Source: Levilactobacillus andaensis (GTDB lineage Bacteria; Bacillota; Bacilli; Lactobacillales; Lactobacillaceae). From it: a stretch of 64,000 nucleotides of DNA. The stretch is from NCBI RefSeq assembly GCF_016861695.1, contig NZ_BOLP01000006.1:62001-126000 (forward strand), written 5' to 3'. Under the pieces are notes generated by a model that saw only the letters and a program-made list of their open reading frames with translations, did no database searches and was not told the origin of the DNA. Both the position numbers and the translations under genes were made by a program. Shown here piece by piece: positions 51,316 to 61,004 of this stretch; the stretch's first letter is position 1, and the number at the start of each line of letters is the position of its first letter.

Positions 51316-52845
51316 ATGCGCCGTGCATTGCTTAGCGTTTCTGATAAAACTGGTCTGGTTGAATTTGCCCAAAATCTGATTGCTCAAAACTTCGAAATTG
51401 TCTCCACTGGCGGGACCCAAGCCTTTTTAGCCGCTGCCGACGTCCCCGTCATTCCGATTGAAGACGTCACGCACTTTCCAGAAATGCTAGATGGCCGCGT
51501 CAAAACGTTAAATCCATTGGTTTTTGGCGGGATTCTTGCCAAACGAGGGAACCTCGTTCATCGTCAAACCTTGATCGAACACAATATCACACCCATCGAC
51601 TTAGTCTGTGTCAACCTCTATCCCTTTGCGCAAACGATTCAAGAGCCTAACGTCACCCTCGCTGCGGCCGTTGAGCAGATCGATATCGGCGGGCCCTCCT
51701 TGATTCGGGCGGCTGCGAAAAACTACGATGATGTGCTCGTGGTCTGTGATCCCGATGACTACGACCAGGTCAGTCATGCCCTAGCCGACCATACCGACGA
51801 CACCCGTCTGCGGAAGCATTTAGCCGCCAAGGTCTTTCATCATACGGCCCACTACGATGCCGTCATCGCCAACTACCTGACCGATGATGCCAAGCCGGAA
51901 ACGTTAACGTTGACCTACAAACGGAAGCAATCCCTGCGCTACGGCGAGAATCCGCAACAAACCGCGACCTTCTACCAGGACTGCCAGCCAGCCCCCTTCT
52001 CAATTGCGGCGGCTAAACAACTCCATGGCAAGCCGCTTTCCTTTAACAACATCAAAGATGCCGATGCCGCGCTGGGGCTAATTCGCGAATTTGACGACCC
52101 AACCGTGGTGGCCTTAAAGCACATGAATCCCTGCGGTATCGGTTCAGCAACCACACTTGAAGCTGCTTGGGACAAATGTTACGCGGCCGATTCCATGTCC
52201 ATCTTCGGTGGCATTATTGTCCTCAACCGCCGTGTCGACCTGGCAACCGCAACCAAGATGCACCAACTCTTCCTGGAGATTATTATTGCCCCCGCTTTCG
52301 ATGACGATGCCTACGCGGTACTCGCCAAGAAGAAAAACTTGCGCCTCCTAACGGTCGATTTCTCCAACGCAAAGGCACCAGAAGACGACGAATTGATCAG
52401 TGTCCGGGGCGGCCTACTTCGTCAAGAACGCGACAACATCGCCGATGACCCAGAAGAATTTCAGGTGGTGACGACCGCCCAACCAACCGCCGAACAACTA
52501 TCGGCCATTACCTTTGGCCTCAAGGCGATTAAGTTCATCAAGAGTAATGCCATCGTCATCAACACACCGGACCAAACGCTAGGCGTTGGCCCCGGTCAAA
52601 TGAACCGGATCGACGCCGTTAAGATTGCCGTCGGTAAGGCCGAGGTCAAAGACCACTACGACCAAGGCGTTTTAGTTTCCGATGCCTTCTTCCCAATGGA
52701 CGACTGTGTCGAATTTGCTGCCAAACATGGCATCAAGGTGATCGCCGAACCCGGCGGTAGTATCCGCGACAAAGATTCCATCGCCATGGCCGAAAAGTAT
52801 GGCGTGGCCCTGGTCTTCACCGGCAATCGTCATTTCCGCCACTAA
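51316..52845 (+). CDS. purH: Bifunctional AICAR transformylase/IMP cyclohydrolase
   Basis: The 509-residue protein has an N-terminal MGS-like cyclohydrolase domain ([51 protein letters not shown]) and a C-terminal transformylase domain ([25 protein letters not shown]-type segment, [30 protein letters not shown]). It performs the last two steps of IMP synthesis. The ATG follows TTAGGAGG. No other pur gene flanks it in the window, whereas purH usually lies in the pur operon. Confidence 0.96.
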   Translation: MRRALLSVSDKTGLVEFAQNLIAQNFEIVSTGGTQAFLAAADVPVIPIEDVTHFPEMLDGRVKTLNPLVFGGILAKRGNLVHRQTLIEHNITPIDLVCVNLYPFAQTIQEPNVTLAAAVEQIDIGGPSLIRAAAKNYDDVLVVCDPDDYDQVSHALADHTDDTRLRKHLAAKVFHHTAHYDAVIANYLTDDAKPETLTLTYKRKQSLRYGENPQQTATFYQDCQPAPFSIAAAKQLHGKPLSFNNIKDADAALGLIREFDDPTVVALKHMNPCGIGSATTLEAAWDKCYAADSMSIFGGIIVLNRRVDLATATKMHQLFLEIIIAPAFDDDAYAVLAKKKNLRLLTVDFSNAKAPEDDELISVRGGLLRQERDNIADDPEEFQVVTTAQPTAEQLSAITFGLKAIKFIKSNAIVINTPDQTLGVGPGQMNRIDAVKIAVGKAEVKDHYDQGVLVSDAFFPMDDCVEFAAKHGIKVIAEPGGSIRDKDSIAMAEKYGVALVFTGNRHFRH

Positions 52846-52858
52846 ACCGACACCACGC

Positions 52859-52901
52859 AAAGGGGCCGTCGCAGAAGAAATTCCGCGACGGCCCCTTTTT
52901 C
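52859..52901. terminator. Bidirectional terminator between purH and SDR
   Basis: AAAGGGGCCGTCGC and GCGACGGCCCCTTT form a 14-bp stem. Confidence 0.92.
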
Positions 52902-52919
52902 TAAATAAACGATCCTCAC

Positions 52920-53654
52920 CTATTGTGCCGAAATACCACCATCCACGACAAATTCAGACCCCGTTGAGTAGCTAGAATCATCCGAAGCCAGATATAAGAC
53001 CAGCTTGGAAACTTCCTCTGGCTTGGCAATCCGGCGTAGCGGAATGGTCTTGGCAAATTGCTTAACGGCCGCTTCCGTTCCTGGTTGTGAGATCATTGGC
53101 GTTTCGATGACCCCTGGATGGACTGAGTTCACACGAACCCCGGCCGGTGCTAATTCTAGCGAGGCCGCCTTAGTCATCCCCCGCACGGCAAACTTGGTGT
53201 CGGTGTACCCCACGGCACCCCCGACCAACCCATTTAGCGAAGAAATGTTCACGATGGACCCAAATCCTTGAGCCGTCATCGGTTTCGCTACCGTCTTAAC
53301 GCCTAGGAATGTCCCCAATTGGTTGATCTTAAAAATCTTCACGTAGTCGTCTGCACTGGTGTCCTGCAGGCCCTTGGCAAAGGTAATGCCAGCATTGTTG
53401 ACCAAAATATCCACCTTGCCAAAAGCGGCAATTGTTTGGTCCAAAACCTTTTGCCAGTCGCTTTCACTGGCAACGTCGTGCTTGATAAATAACGCGTTGT
53501 CACCCAGATCAGCAGCCAATTGTTGGCCCTCATCTTCCTTGATATCAGTGATGACCACCTTGGCACCCTCACTAACGAATAACCGGGCATGAGCAGCCCC
53601 CATTCCTTGTGCGGCACCCGTGATAATTGCAACTTTACCATCCAATTTTCCCAT
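52920..53654 (-). CDS. Short-chain dehydrogenase/reductase (alcohol dehydrogenase-like)
   Basis: The 244-residue classical SDR has TGAAQGMG, NNAG, IVNISSLNG and the Y-x3-K active site in VGYTDTK. It ends in FVVDGGISAQ. A preference for NAD is suggested by the aspartate after strand 2 (VVITDIKEDEG). It resembles the SDR at 12438-13187 in type but differs clearly in the active-site loop. The substrate is unknown. Its ATG has a GGAGG-type ribosome binding site. Confidence 0.87.
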   Translation of the reverse strand: MGKLDGKVAIITGAAQGMGAAHARLFVSEGAKVVITDIKEDEGQQLAADLGDNALFIKHDVASESDWQKVLDQTIAAFGKVDILVNNAGITFAKGLQDTSADDYVKIFKINQLGTFLGVKTVAKPMTAQGFGSIVNISSLNGLVGGAVGYTDTKFAVRGMTKAASLELAPAGVRVNSVHPGVIETPMISQPGTEAAVKQFAKTIPLRRIAKPEEVSKLVLYLASDDSSYSTGSEFVVDGGISAQ

Positions 53655-53962
53655 TAGAAAAACCTCCGTTAAATTGGCTAAAGGACATACAGCCTTAACT
53701 AGTTTGTGTTAAGCAGTATATCTGAATCCGCTTTCATTTACACTTAATTTGCCTATTAGCATAGTTAATCCTGCTAAAGAATCCGTAAACTTTGAGAGTT
53801 CTGGCTACTTTTTGCGTTTCAGGTGGCTTATCATTTAGGCTAAAATACAGCCTTTTCATGGGGCAAAGGACTGTACCACTAACTAATGGGCTAATGCCAT
53901 CATCATCGTGATATCAATCCATCAATCATCGCTCATCTATTTTTCTTTGGGGAGGAACAAAG

Positions 53963-54976
53963 ATGCTGCCAACAAATCTACCGAGTCTAACCATTGTGTC
54001 CCCGTGCTACAACGAGGAACCCATGTTGCCAACCAGCGCACCCGTTTTACAAAATATTTTGGAAAGGTTGATTCTCAGCCACCAAGTCGCCGATGACAGT
54101 AAAATTCTCTTCGTCGATGACGGTAGCCAAGACCAAACCTGGAAGCTCATTTGTGAGCTCCAACAGCACAATCCAATTTTTACTGGCCTCCGCTTCAGTC
54201 GTAACTACGGTCAGGAGGCCGCGTTAATGGCGGGCATGCAAACGGCCCACCGGCATTCTGATCTCATCATTACCATCGATGCTGATCTTCAGGACGACCC
54301 CTCGTTGATTTCCGCCATGGTCACTCAGGCCCAGCGCGGAAACGACATCGTTTATGGCGTTCGTAATGACCGCTCAAGCGACTCTTGGTTTAAGCGCACC
54401 ACGGCTAACGGATTTTATTGGACCATGCGTAAGCTGGGCGTCAACTTAGTACCGAACCACTCCGACTTCCGTCTGCTGACCAAGCGTGTTGTGACGGCGC
54501 TGATGCAATGCCACGAGGACAAGCCCTTTCTCCGGGGGATTATCCCCCAACTCGGCTTTCCAGCCACTAAACTCTACTATAAACGGCAGCCACGTCGGGC
54601 CGGCGTTTCCAAGTACCCGCTACGTAAAATGATTCGCTTTGCCTTAGATGGCATTCTTTCCTTTTCCATTGCGCCCATTCGTGCCGTCCTTTACGCTGGC
54701 ACAACTATCTGTGGTGGGGCCCTTCTCATGCTGATTTGGATCATGGTCCAGCATTTACGCGGCGCTGTGATCACGGGCTGGAGCTCCATCATGGCCTCAC
54801 TATGGTTCCTAGGCGGCTTTCAACTCATCGCCATCAGCATTATCGGCGAATACGTTGGCCGCACCTTCACCGAGGTCAAACACCGGCCACGCTACATCGT
54901 CCAAACGGACACCTATTCCACCGCTTTTCAATCTCAATCCATCGCTTTGACCATTCACCAACATACCCTGTCCTAA
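53963..54976 (+). CDS. GT2 family polyprenyl-phosphate glycosyltransferase (GtrB/CsbB-like)
   Basis: The 337-residue protein has a GT-A domain with TIVSPCYNEEPMLPT, DDGSQDQTW, RFSRNYGQEAALMAGMQTA and the metal-binding DADLQDDPSLI. Two C-terminal transmembrane helices (AVLYAGTTICGGALLMLIWIMV, GGFQLIAISIIGEYVGRTF) follow. Such enzymes load a sugar onto undecaprenyl phosphate on the inner membrane face. The ATG follows GGGGAGG and the gene is co-transcribed with the next, a GT-C-like membrane protein that could use this lipid-sugar outside. Confidence 0.92.
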   Translation: MLPTNLPSLTIVSPCYNEEPMLPTSAPVLQNILERLILSHQVADDSKILFVDDGSQDQTWKLICELQQHNPIFTGLRFSRNYGQEAALMAGMQTAHRHSDLIITIDADLQDDPSLISAMVTQAQRGNDIVYGVRNDRSSDSWFKRTTANGFYWTMRKLGVNLVPNHSDFRLLTKRVVTALMQCHEDKPFLRGIIPQLGFPATKLYYKRQPRRAGVSKYPLRKMIRFALDGILSFSIAPIRAVLYAGTTICGGALLMLIWIMVQHLRGAVITGWSSIMASLWFLGGFQLIAISIIGEYVGRTFTEVKHRPRYIVQTDTYSTAFQSQSIALTIHQHTLS

Positions 54977-54989
54977 GGAGGTTCCCGCC

Positions 54990-57062
54990 ATGGCTAATCG
55001 TCAGCACATCAACGCCCTATTATGCGGCTTAATTTGTCTTGCTCTGCTTTTTGCTGGCGGACTGGCGCTCTTTATGCCGGTGACCTTTCGTATCGACCAC
55101 AACTGGCTGAGTCCCTTGGCTATTGCTCTTGGCGCTGGCATCTACCTTGGTGTTCTGGGGTTGACCTTCCGTGCCCTCCACCGAATTTCTCAGCGTCAGA
55201 GTCGCTGGGTCGCCGCGGGACTGTGGCTCGTACTTTTCGCCGTCCAATCCTGGGTCGCCGTCTCTTGGATTGCCGCTCCCCGTGCCGACCTGTACTTTGT
55301 CCACCAACAAGCGCTCAATCTGCTTCGTGGCAGTACAAGCTGGCCAGCCTATTTTCAAACGTACGCGAACAACGTGACGTTTACGGTCTTCCTCAGTGGC
55401 CTACTGCGCCTGGATCATCTGATGACCGGAAGTTACTCCGGCGTCTGGCTAAATCTAGTTCAGTTCGTCTGGCTGGACTGCGGCTTTCTGGCGGTCTGGC
55501 TAGCCTTAAAGCGTCGTAACCCGGCACGGGCCAACCTTTGGATCTGCATGCTGCTCACGACCGTACCGCTATACGCCTACGCGCTGAACACCTATAGCGA
55601 TACGTTTGTGCTCCCACTCCTTCTATTGGCGGTGGTGGCCTTCACCCAGCTCAAACGGAGCCATCATTGGCCAGCAACGACTGGCTGGGCGCTACTTCTC
55701 AGCCTCTCTTTGACTGGTGCTGTTCTACTCAAGGCCAACGACATCGTCCTAGTCATCGCAGTTCTTCTGTTATTATGGCTGATTCCCTTGGCTCATCCCC
55801 ATCACTGGCTGGTCCGCCTAGGGACGACCGTCCTCATGGCGGGCATTCTCCTTGCTGGTGTCAGCGGTAATCACGTGCTCCAACGTGCTAATGGGTATCA
55901 AGCCGCTCCTAACAGCGCCCTGCCCGCCACCAGTTGGATCGCCATGAGTTGGAATCCAGCCCGCCACGGGGAATATGACCGCTTTGATGCCACGAAGATC
56001 ATTCATCAACCCACTGAGATGGCGAAAAAGCAGGCCGCACAACAGCTCCTCGATGACCGCTTGACTGCCCTCGGCCCCGCCGGCATCATTGTCCATCTCT
56101 TCCGCAAATCTCAACTCCTCCTGGCCACCGGGACCTTTGACGCCTTTCAGGTCAATTCGGCCTTTGAACGTGCCCCGGGGTGGTATCACCGCCACCGCAG
56201 CACCGTTGACTGGTTGTTCGCCAACTGGTGTCAGGTCGCTTACTTAGCCCTTATCTTGGTCAATCTCGGCTGGGGCGTTCAACAGCTCCGCCGGCGACAT
56301 CTCTCATCGGCCTACCTATTAGGTGGTTTATTTATGTTGGGACTCATGACCTTTCACATCGTCTTCTGGGAAACGGAAGAGCGCTATGCACTGCCACTCC
56401 TATTTCTCCTGATTGCGGGTTGTGCCGCGGGTTATCGGCAACCCATCAATCTTTTACGCTGGTCACGACAACCACTGACTTGGCTCCCACTTGCCATGGC
56501 CGGCGTCTTCACCCTGTTACTAGGCGTTATTGCCTGGCAAAATAGCCCCCTGACGACTCAGAATTGGGCGCAACCGATCAACGTCATCAGCCAAAATGAG
56601 GGCCGCTACTACCAGAACCATAAGCTCACGCTGAAACCGCGGCAACACCTGACCCAGCCGCTAAGTGCACCCCTATCCTTTAATTTGCTCTATATCGACC
56701 GTGGCGAGCAAATCACTGGCCAGTTAACACTTAAGAACGCCGCCGGCAAAACCGTCTGGCAGTCCAGCAAAAAAAGCGCCATCCTCAACCAACGTCTTCC
56801 AATGCAACCGGCTGGTAACTACTACTTGACGATTCAAAACCGTAGCCAAAAAAAACTGAAACTAGTCACAGCTCCAGCTAACTTTAAGCTATTACCGCAG
56901 GCTTTAACGGATCATCCCCATCAATACCTGCGGCTCACCGTCCAACAATACCGAGTCGGTCCTATTCTCACGCGGAACAAGTTCTGGCTGCTATTCGCCA
57001 CGATTTGGTTAGGTGGCCTGCTCATCATCGACCGTTTTTACTGGTATCGCCGACAAATTTGA
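54990..57062 (+). CDS. Large multi-helix membrane glycosyltransferase-like protein (GT-C fold)
   Basis: The 690-residue protein has roughly a dozen transmembrane segments (LICLALLFAGGLALFMPV to HIVFWETEERYALPLLFLLIAGCAAGY), an extracellular C-terminal domain (residues about 530-660) and a final helix before RFYWYRRQI. An aspartate in the first outer loop (AAPRADLYFVHQQAL) stands where GT-C enzymes keep a catalytic acid. It starts 14 bases after the GT2 gene with AAGGAGG. It likely moves a lipid-linked sugar onto a wall polymer or surface protein. It could also be a YfhO-like protein. Confidence 0.75.
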   Translation: MANRQHINALLCGLICLALLFAGGLALFMPVTFRIDHNWLSPLAIALGAGIYLGVLGLTFRALHRISQRQSRWVAAGLWLVLFAVQSWVAVSWIAAPRADLYFVHQQALNLLRGSTSWPAYFQTYANNVTFTVFLSGLLRLDHLMTGSYSGVWLNLVQFVWLDCGFLAVWLALKRRNPARANLWICMLLTTVPLYAYALNTYSDTFVLPLLLLAVVAFTQLKRSHHWPATTGWALLLSLSLTGAVLLKANDIVLVIAVLLLLWLIPLAHPHHWLVRLGTTVLMAGILLAGVSGNHVLQRANGYQAAPNSALPATSWIAMSWNPARHGEYDRFDATKIIHQPTEMAKKQAAQQLLDDRLTALGPAGIIVHLFRKSQLLLATGTFDAFQVNSAFERAPGWYHRHRSTVDWLFANWCQVAYLALILVNLGWGVQQLRRRHLSSAYLLGGLFMLGLMTFHIVFWETEERYALPLLFLLIAGCAAGYRQPINLLRWSRQPLTWLPLAMAGVFTLLLGVIAWQNSPLTTQNWAQPINVISQNEGRYYQNHKLTLKPRQHLTQPLSAPLSFNLLYIDRGEQITGQLTLKNAAGKTVWQSSKKSAILNQRLPMQPAGNYYLTIQNRSQKKLKLVTAPANFKLLPQALTDHPHQYLRLTVQQYRVGPILTRNKFWLLFATIWLGGLLIIDRFYWYRRQI

Positions 57063-57266
57063 ACAAATGACTTGCCTTAAGCCCACTCGAAGGTACTAAA
57101 ATGTTTATTGTAGACTAATTAATGATGCGATTAGCTGAATTACATCGTTAACCTTCTCACCTAAAAGCCTGTTTGAACATCGGCGCAGATTTTCCTATCT
57201 CCGGCCGTTCTCAAGCAGTGCCCACATTCTAGCCACTTGATCGGACAAAAGGAGTCGAATTAAATC

Positions 57267-58127
57267 TTGAGCATTGAAATCAATCAACAAACTTTAACCG
57301 GAGAACGGGCCCTCTTTCAGGCCCACGACCTCCATATTACGAACAGCACCTTCGTCGACGGCGAATCCCCGCTGAAACACGCGAAGGATATTGCCATTGA
57401 CCACACCATTTTCAAATGGAAATACCCGTTGTGGTACACGCACCACGCGCAACTGAATCACACCACTTGGCAACCAGACGCCCATGCTGGCATTTGGTAC
57501 ACCGACGACCTGACCATGGCCAACTCCCTAGTGCGGGCCACCAAGACGTTCCGGCATGCCAGCAACATTCGCCTCGACAACGTGACCTTTTCCGATGCCG
57601 GCGAGACCCTCTGGTGGTGTAACGACGTTGAACTCAACAACGTCACGGCGACCGGCGATTATTTTGGCATGAACAACGAAAATGTCGTTGCCCATAACCT
57701 AAAGGTGACCGGAAACTACGCCTTTGATGGCAGTAAGAATGTCGAAGTCCATGATTCTACGTTTATCACGCACGATGCCTTCTGGAATTGCGACAACGTC
57801 ACCATCTATGACTCGACCATTATCGGCGAATACCTCGCTTGGAACTCCAAGAACATTACCTTCGTCAACTGTTGGCTCGAAAGTGACCAGGGATTATGTT
57901 ACGTCGACCATCTGACCATGAAGAATTGTTCGCTGATCAACACCGACCTCGCCTTTGAATACTGCAGCGACATCGATGCCACCATCAATACCGAGATTGA
58001 CAGTGTCAAAAACCCTATTAATGGTAAGATCACCGCCCCTGCCATCGGCAAAGTGATCTTTGACGACGACCAGATCGACCCAGCGAACACGACCATTAAG
58101 TTGACCAAGGAGGCCCTCAAGCGATGA
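57267..58127 (+). CDS. DUF3737 family right-handed beta-helix protein
   Basis: The 286-residue protein is built of repeating short strands (ITNSTFVDGESPLKHAKDI, LDNVTFSDAGETLWWCNDVEL, NNVTATGDYFGMNNENVVAH, CDNVTIYDSTIIGEYLAWNSKN), typical of the parallel beta-helix of DUF3737. No signal peptide is seen. The start is TTG at 57267, with AAAGGAG about 12 bases upstream, which is a long spacing. Its last codons overlap the ATG of the aminotransferase gene. This gene pair is recurrent in lactobacilli. The function is unknown. Confidence 0.82.
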   Translation: MSIEINQQTLTGERALFQAHDLHITNSTFVDGESPLKHAKDIAIDHTIFKWKYPLWYTHHAQLNHTTWQPDAHAGIWYTDDLTMANSLVRATKTFRHASNIRLDNVTFSDAGETLWWCNDVELNNVTATGDYFGMNNENVVAHNLKVTGNYAFDGSKNVEVHDSTFITHDAFWNCDNVTIYDSTIIGEYLAWNSKNITFVNCWLESDQGLCYVDHLTMKNCSLINTDLAFEYCSDIDATINTEIDSVKNPINGKITAPAIGKVIFDDDQIDPANTTIKLTKEALKR

Positions 58128-59293
58128 GTTATAACTTTTCTGAAATGATCGACCGGCGGCACACCAATTCCGTCAAATGGGATGTCAAGGATAACGAGCT
58201 TCCCATGTGGGTCGCTGACATGGACTTCCGGACCGCCCCGGGAATCGTTGACGCTATCAAACGCAAGGCTGACACTGGCATTTTTGGTTACGAGGAAGTC
58301 CCCCAAGACTACTTTGAGGCCGTTCAGCACTGGTACGCGACCGAACACGATTGGGCTCCCAACACGGACTGGATGCGTTTTGTCACGGGCGTTGTACCCG
58401 CGATCTCCTCGGCCGTTCGCCGCGTCAGTCACGTGGGCGATAACGTCTTGGTCCAAGCACCGGTCTACAATATTTTCTATAATTCCATCGTGAACAACGG
58501 TCGTCACGTGCTGTCGAGCGACCTTGTTTATCAAGATGGCAACTACACGGTCGACTGGGATGACCTCGCCACAAAAATGGCGGCCCCGCTAACGACCATG
58601 ATGATCTTCTGCAACCCTCACAATCCCATCGGCCATGTTTGGCAACCGGATGAGCTTCGCCGCATCGCCGACCTCGCTGCTGCCAACCACGTTACGGTCT
58701 TTAGCGATGAAATTCACGGGGACATCACCGATACCGGGCACGGCTACACGCCATTTGCCTCTGTCAGTGACACGGCCGCACAGAATAGCATCACAGCGGT
58801 CTCACCCAGCAAGACCTTCAACGTGGCAGCCCTGCACGCGGCGACCATCATCATCCCTAACGAAAACCTCAGAAACGTGGTCGACCGTGGGATCAACACC
58901 GACGAGCTCGCCGAACCCAACGCCTTTGCCATCGACGGGAGTATTGCCGCCTACACGACTGGCAGTGACTGGGTCCACGACCTCAACGCGACCATCACGG
59001 CGAACAAACAAACATTGACGGCATTCATCGCTAAGAATTTGCCGGTCCTACATGTCATCGAGGGTCACGCCACCTACCTAGTCTGGATAGATTGTCACAA
59101 ACTAACGACCGATACCAAGACGCTCTGCGACGCTATTCGCCAAAACACGGGTCTCTTCATCTCGGCCGGCGAAGTCTACGGCGGTGACGGGCATGACTTT
59201 GTCCGTATCAACGTGGCCTGCCCCGCAGAACGACTACAAGATGGTCTGAATCGCCTAGCCGCTGGTATTAACCAGTTTGCGGAAAACAAATAA
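58124..59293 (+). CDS. MalY/PatB family aminotransferase (cystathionine beta-lyase-like)
   Basis: The 389-residue fold-type I PLP enzyme has RRHTNSVKWD, LPMWVADMDF, FCNPHNPIGHVW, SDEIHGDI and the PLP lysine in SPSKTFNVAALHAA. MalY/PatB proteins cleave cystathionine or cysteine to a thiol, pyruvate and ammonia. The start overlaps the DUF3737 gene in ATGA and has GGAGG upstream. Confidence 0.93.
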   Translation: MSYNFSEMIDRRHTNSVKWDVKDNELPMWVADMDFRTAPGIVDAIKRKADTGIFGYEEVPQDYFEAVQHWYATEHDWAPNTDWMRFVTGVVPAISSAVRRVSHVGDNVLVQAPVYNIFYNSIVNNGRHVLSSDLVYQDGNYTVDWDDLATKMAAPLTTMMIFCNPHNPIGHVWQPDELRRIADLAAANHVTVFSDEIHGDITDTGHGYTPFASVSDTAAQNSITAVSPSKTFNVAALHAATIIIPNENLRNVVDRGINTDELAEPNAFAIDGSIAAYTTGSDWVHDLNATITANKQTLTAFIAKNLPVLHVIEGHATYLVWIDCHKLTTDTKTLCDAIRQNTGLFISAGEVYGGDGHDFVRINVACPAERLQDGLNRLAAGINQFAENK

Positions 59294-59319
59294 CGTTTTG
59301 CATCATTAAACTGAATTCG

Positions 59320-59356
59320 CTTCACCCAAGAGAGTATCGTTTCCACCAGATATTCT
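59320..59356 (+). terminator. Terminator after the MalY/PatB gene
   Basis: AGAGAGTAT/ATATTCTCT is followed by TTTTC. Confidence 0.75.
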
Positions 59357-59461
59357 CTTTTTCATTTGCTTCAATTCGAAATTTCTTCCCTGATACATTA
59401 ACCGGTCATATGCTACTATTGAAATAGTTAATCGGGGATTTTTTACGAGGAGGACGTCTAC

Positions 59462-59656
59462 TTGAAAAGCATACTGAAAAATTGCGTCATCATTTACGCC
59501 ATCATGTTTGCTGTTTTAATTGCCTTGCCAGTTCTTTGGCCAAACAGCTTTAGTTTCAGTTGGTCGACAATTCTTTGGATCATCGTGGGGTCGCTAATTG
59601 GGTTCACCGTTATCTTTGTATCTGGAAAAATAAAGCAGATCAGAAAGACCAAGTAA
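59462..59656 (+). CDS. Small two-helix membrane protein
   Basis: The 64-residue protein has two transmembrane segments (VIIYAIMFAVLIALPVLW; TILWIIVGSLIGFTVIFVSG) and a basic tail. The TTG start at 59462 has AGGAGG upstream, and a terminator follows. Function unknown. Confidence 0.75.
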   Translation: MKSILKNCVIIYAIMFAVLIALPVLWPNSFSFSWSTILWIIVGSLIGFTVIFVSGKIKQIRKTK

Positions 59657-59663
59657 TGCCTTA

Positions 59664-59697
59664 AACCCGTGTCGCCCTTGACGGCCACGGGTTTTTA
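59664..59697 (+). terminator. Terminator after the small membrane protein gene
   Basis: CCCGTG/CACGGG is followed by TTTTT. Confidence 0.8.
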
Positions 59698-59836
59698 ATT
59701 TGTCCAATCAAACGTTTCTAACGAAAGCCTTTCCAGCCCGATAATCCGGGCCAGCATGCTATACTGATAGAGATATCCAGTGTGTATTTTGTGGAGAAAT
59801 TGACCCCACAACGACCAATGAGGAGGACTCTTTACC

Positions 59837-60790
59837 ATGACGATTAATCCAGCCGATGCTCAAGACGTCTACCGCGACGCCGGCGACAATATTATGTTTA
59901 CCACCTACCTAATTGACCACGATCACCTTGACCACGACCGTGACGCGTTGGCCGAGTTCGCCGACCGGTTAGCGGCCATCGAACGCAGCATGGCCATCCG
60001 CTACCCCGACGCGAACCTCCGCGTAGCCTTCGGGATTGGCTCAACGGCCTGGGACCTGCTTTTTCCAGACGCCAATAAGCCCAAGGAACTCGTAGACTTT
60101 GCCGAAATCAAGGGACCAAAGTACACGGCACCGGCCACACCTGGCGACCTATTTATGCATGTTCGGGCCAAAGACATGGCTGTAGTCTACGAAGTCATGG
60201 ACCAATCGCGCGAATTTCTCCGCGACTGGACGACCGTGGTCGATGAGACGCCGGGCTTCCGCTACTTTGAGGGTCGCGCCATCATTGGCTTCATTGATGG
60301 TACGGAAAATCCAGCCGGCCCTGACGCTACGCAGTACGCCCTGATTGGTGACGAAGACCCCGAGTTTGAGAATGGCTCCTATGCCTTTGCTCAGAAATAC
60401 ACGCACAACATGGACGCTTGGAACAAGCTCAAGACTGAGGACCAGGAAAAGTCGATTGGTCGGCATAAATTTAGCGACCGCGAGCTCGATGACGACGAAA
60501 AATTACCAAACGCCCACAACATCGCGTCACAGGATAACGCTGATGGCATCGAACACAAAATCGTGCGGATGAACGTGCCTTACGCCAAGCCCGGTCAAGG
60601 CATCGTCGGCACCTACTTCATCGGTTATGCACGGCACTTTACGGTGACACAACGGATGCTGGACAACATGTTCAGTCAAAGTGACCGACTACTGGACTTC
60701 AGTACACCGATCACGGGGGCGGCGTTCTTTATCCCTTCCCGTCGCCTGCTCGAACACATCGCTGACGGCGAACTGTTCCCCCAAAAATAG
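59837..60790 (+). CDS. Dyp-type heme peroxidase
   Basis: The 317-residue protein has the DyP signature GFIDGTENP (distal Asp) and the proximal-heme region around KIVRMNVPYAKPGQGIVGTYFIGYARHF. It ends with FIPSRRLLEHIADGE. DyP enzymes reduce H2O2 using heme and various organic donors. Lactobacilli must take up heme. It may act on H2O2 made by pyruvate oxidase encoded elsewhere in this window. No Tat signal and no encapsulin gene is near. Confidence 0.93.
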   Translation: MTINPADAQDVYRDAGDNIMFTTYLIDHDHLDHDRDALAEFADRLAAIERSMAIRYPDANLRVAFGIGSTAWDLLFPDANKPKELVDFAEIKGPKYTAPATPGDLFMHVRAKDMAVVYEVMDQSREFLRDWTTVVDETPGFRYFEGRAIIGFIDGTENPAGPDATQYALIGDEDPEFENGSYAFAQKYTHNMDAWNKLKTEDQEKSIGRHKFSDRELDDDEKLPNAHNIASQDNADGIEHKIVRMNVPYAKPGQGIVGTYFIGYARHFTVTQRMLDNMFSQSDRLLDFSTPITGAAFFIPSRRLLEHIADGELFPQK

Positions 60791-60810
60791 CTATTAAAGA
60801 TAAACTTGCT

Positions 60811-61004
60811 AAAATTGGCCGCACTGCGGCTGCCAGGAATTCCGCCTGCTGTGGGGACGCTTCAGCCTGAGAAACGGGCTTCCGACTCGATTTGAAGCCA
60901 CGAAGAACACGTGTCTCCAAAGTCGCCCGTGCTGTAAACTGGCTGAAAAGAACGCCAGTTAACACCACCTCCACGGCTGGCTCCATCCCTGGCCTCCTCC
61001 GGCT
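60811..61004 (-). repeat. A-family structured repeat, copy 4
   Basis: On the minus strand it begins AGCCGGAGGAGGCCAGGGATG. It has GTGGTGTTAACTGGC/GCCAGTTTACAGCAC (with the family's G-G and T-T mismatches but A-T in place of the G-C/G-T pair of copy 1), AGCCCG/AGGCT, TCCCCACAGCAGGCGGA and the end CAGTGCGGCCAATTTT. It is convergent with the DyP gene. Confidence 0.82.

Noticed and set aside
59837-60790. DyP-encapsulin nanocompartment
   Set aside because: No encapsulin gene is adjacent and the DyP ends without an obvious targeting tail.
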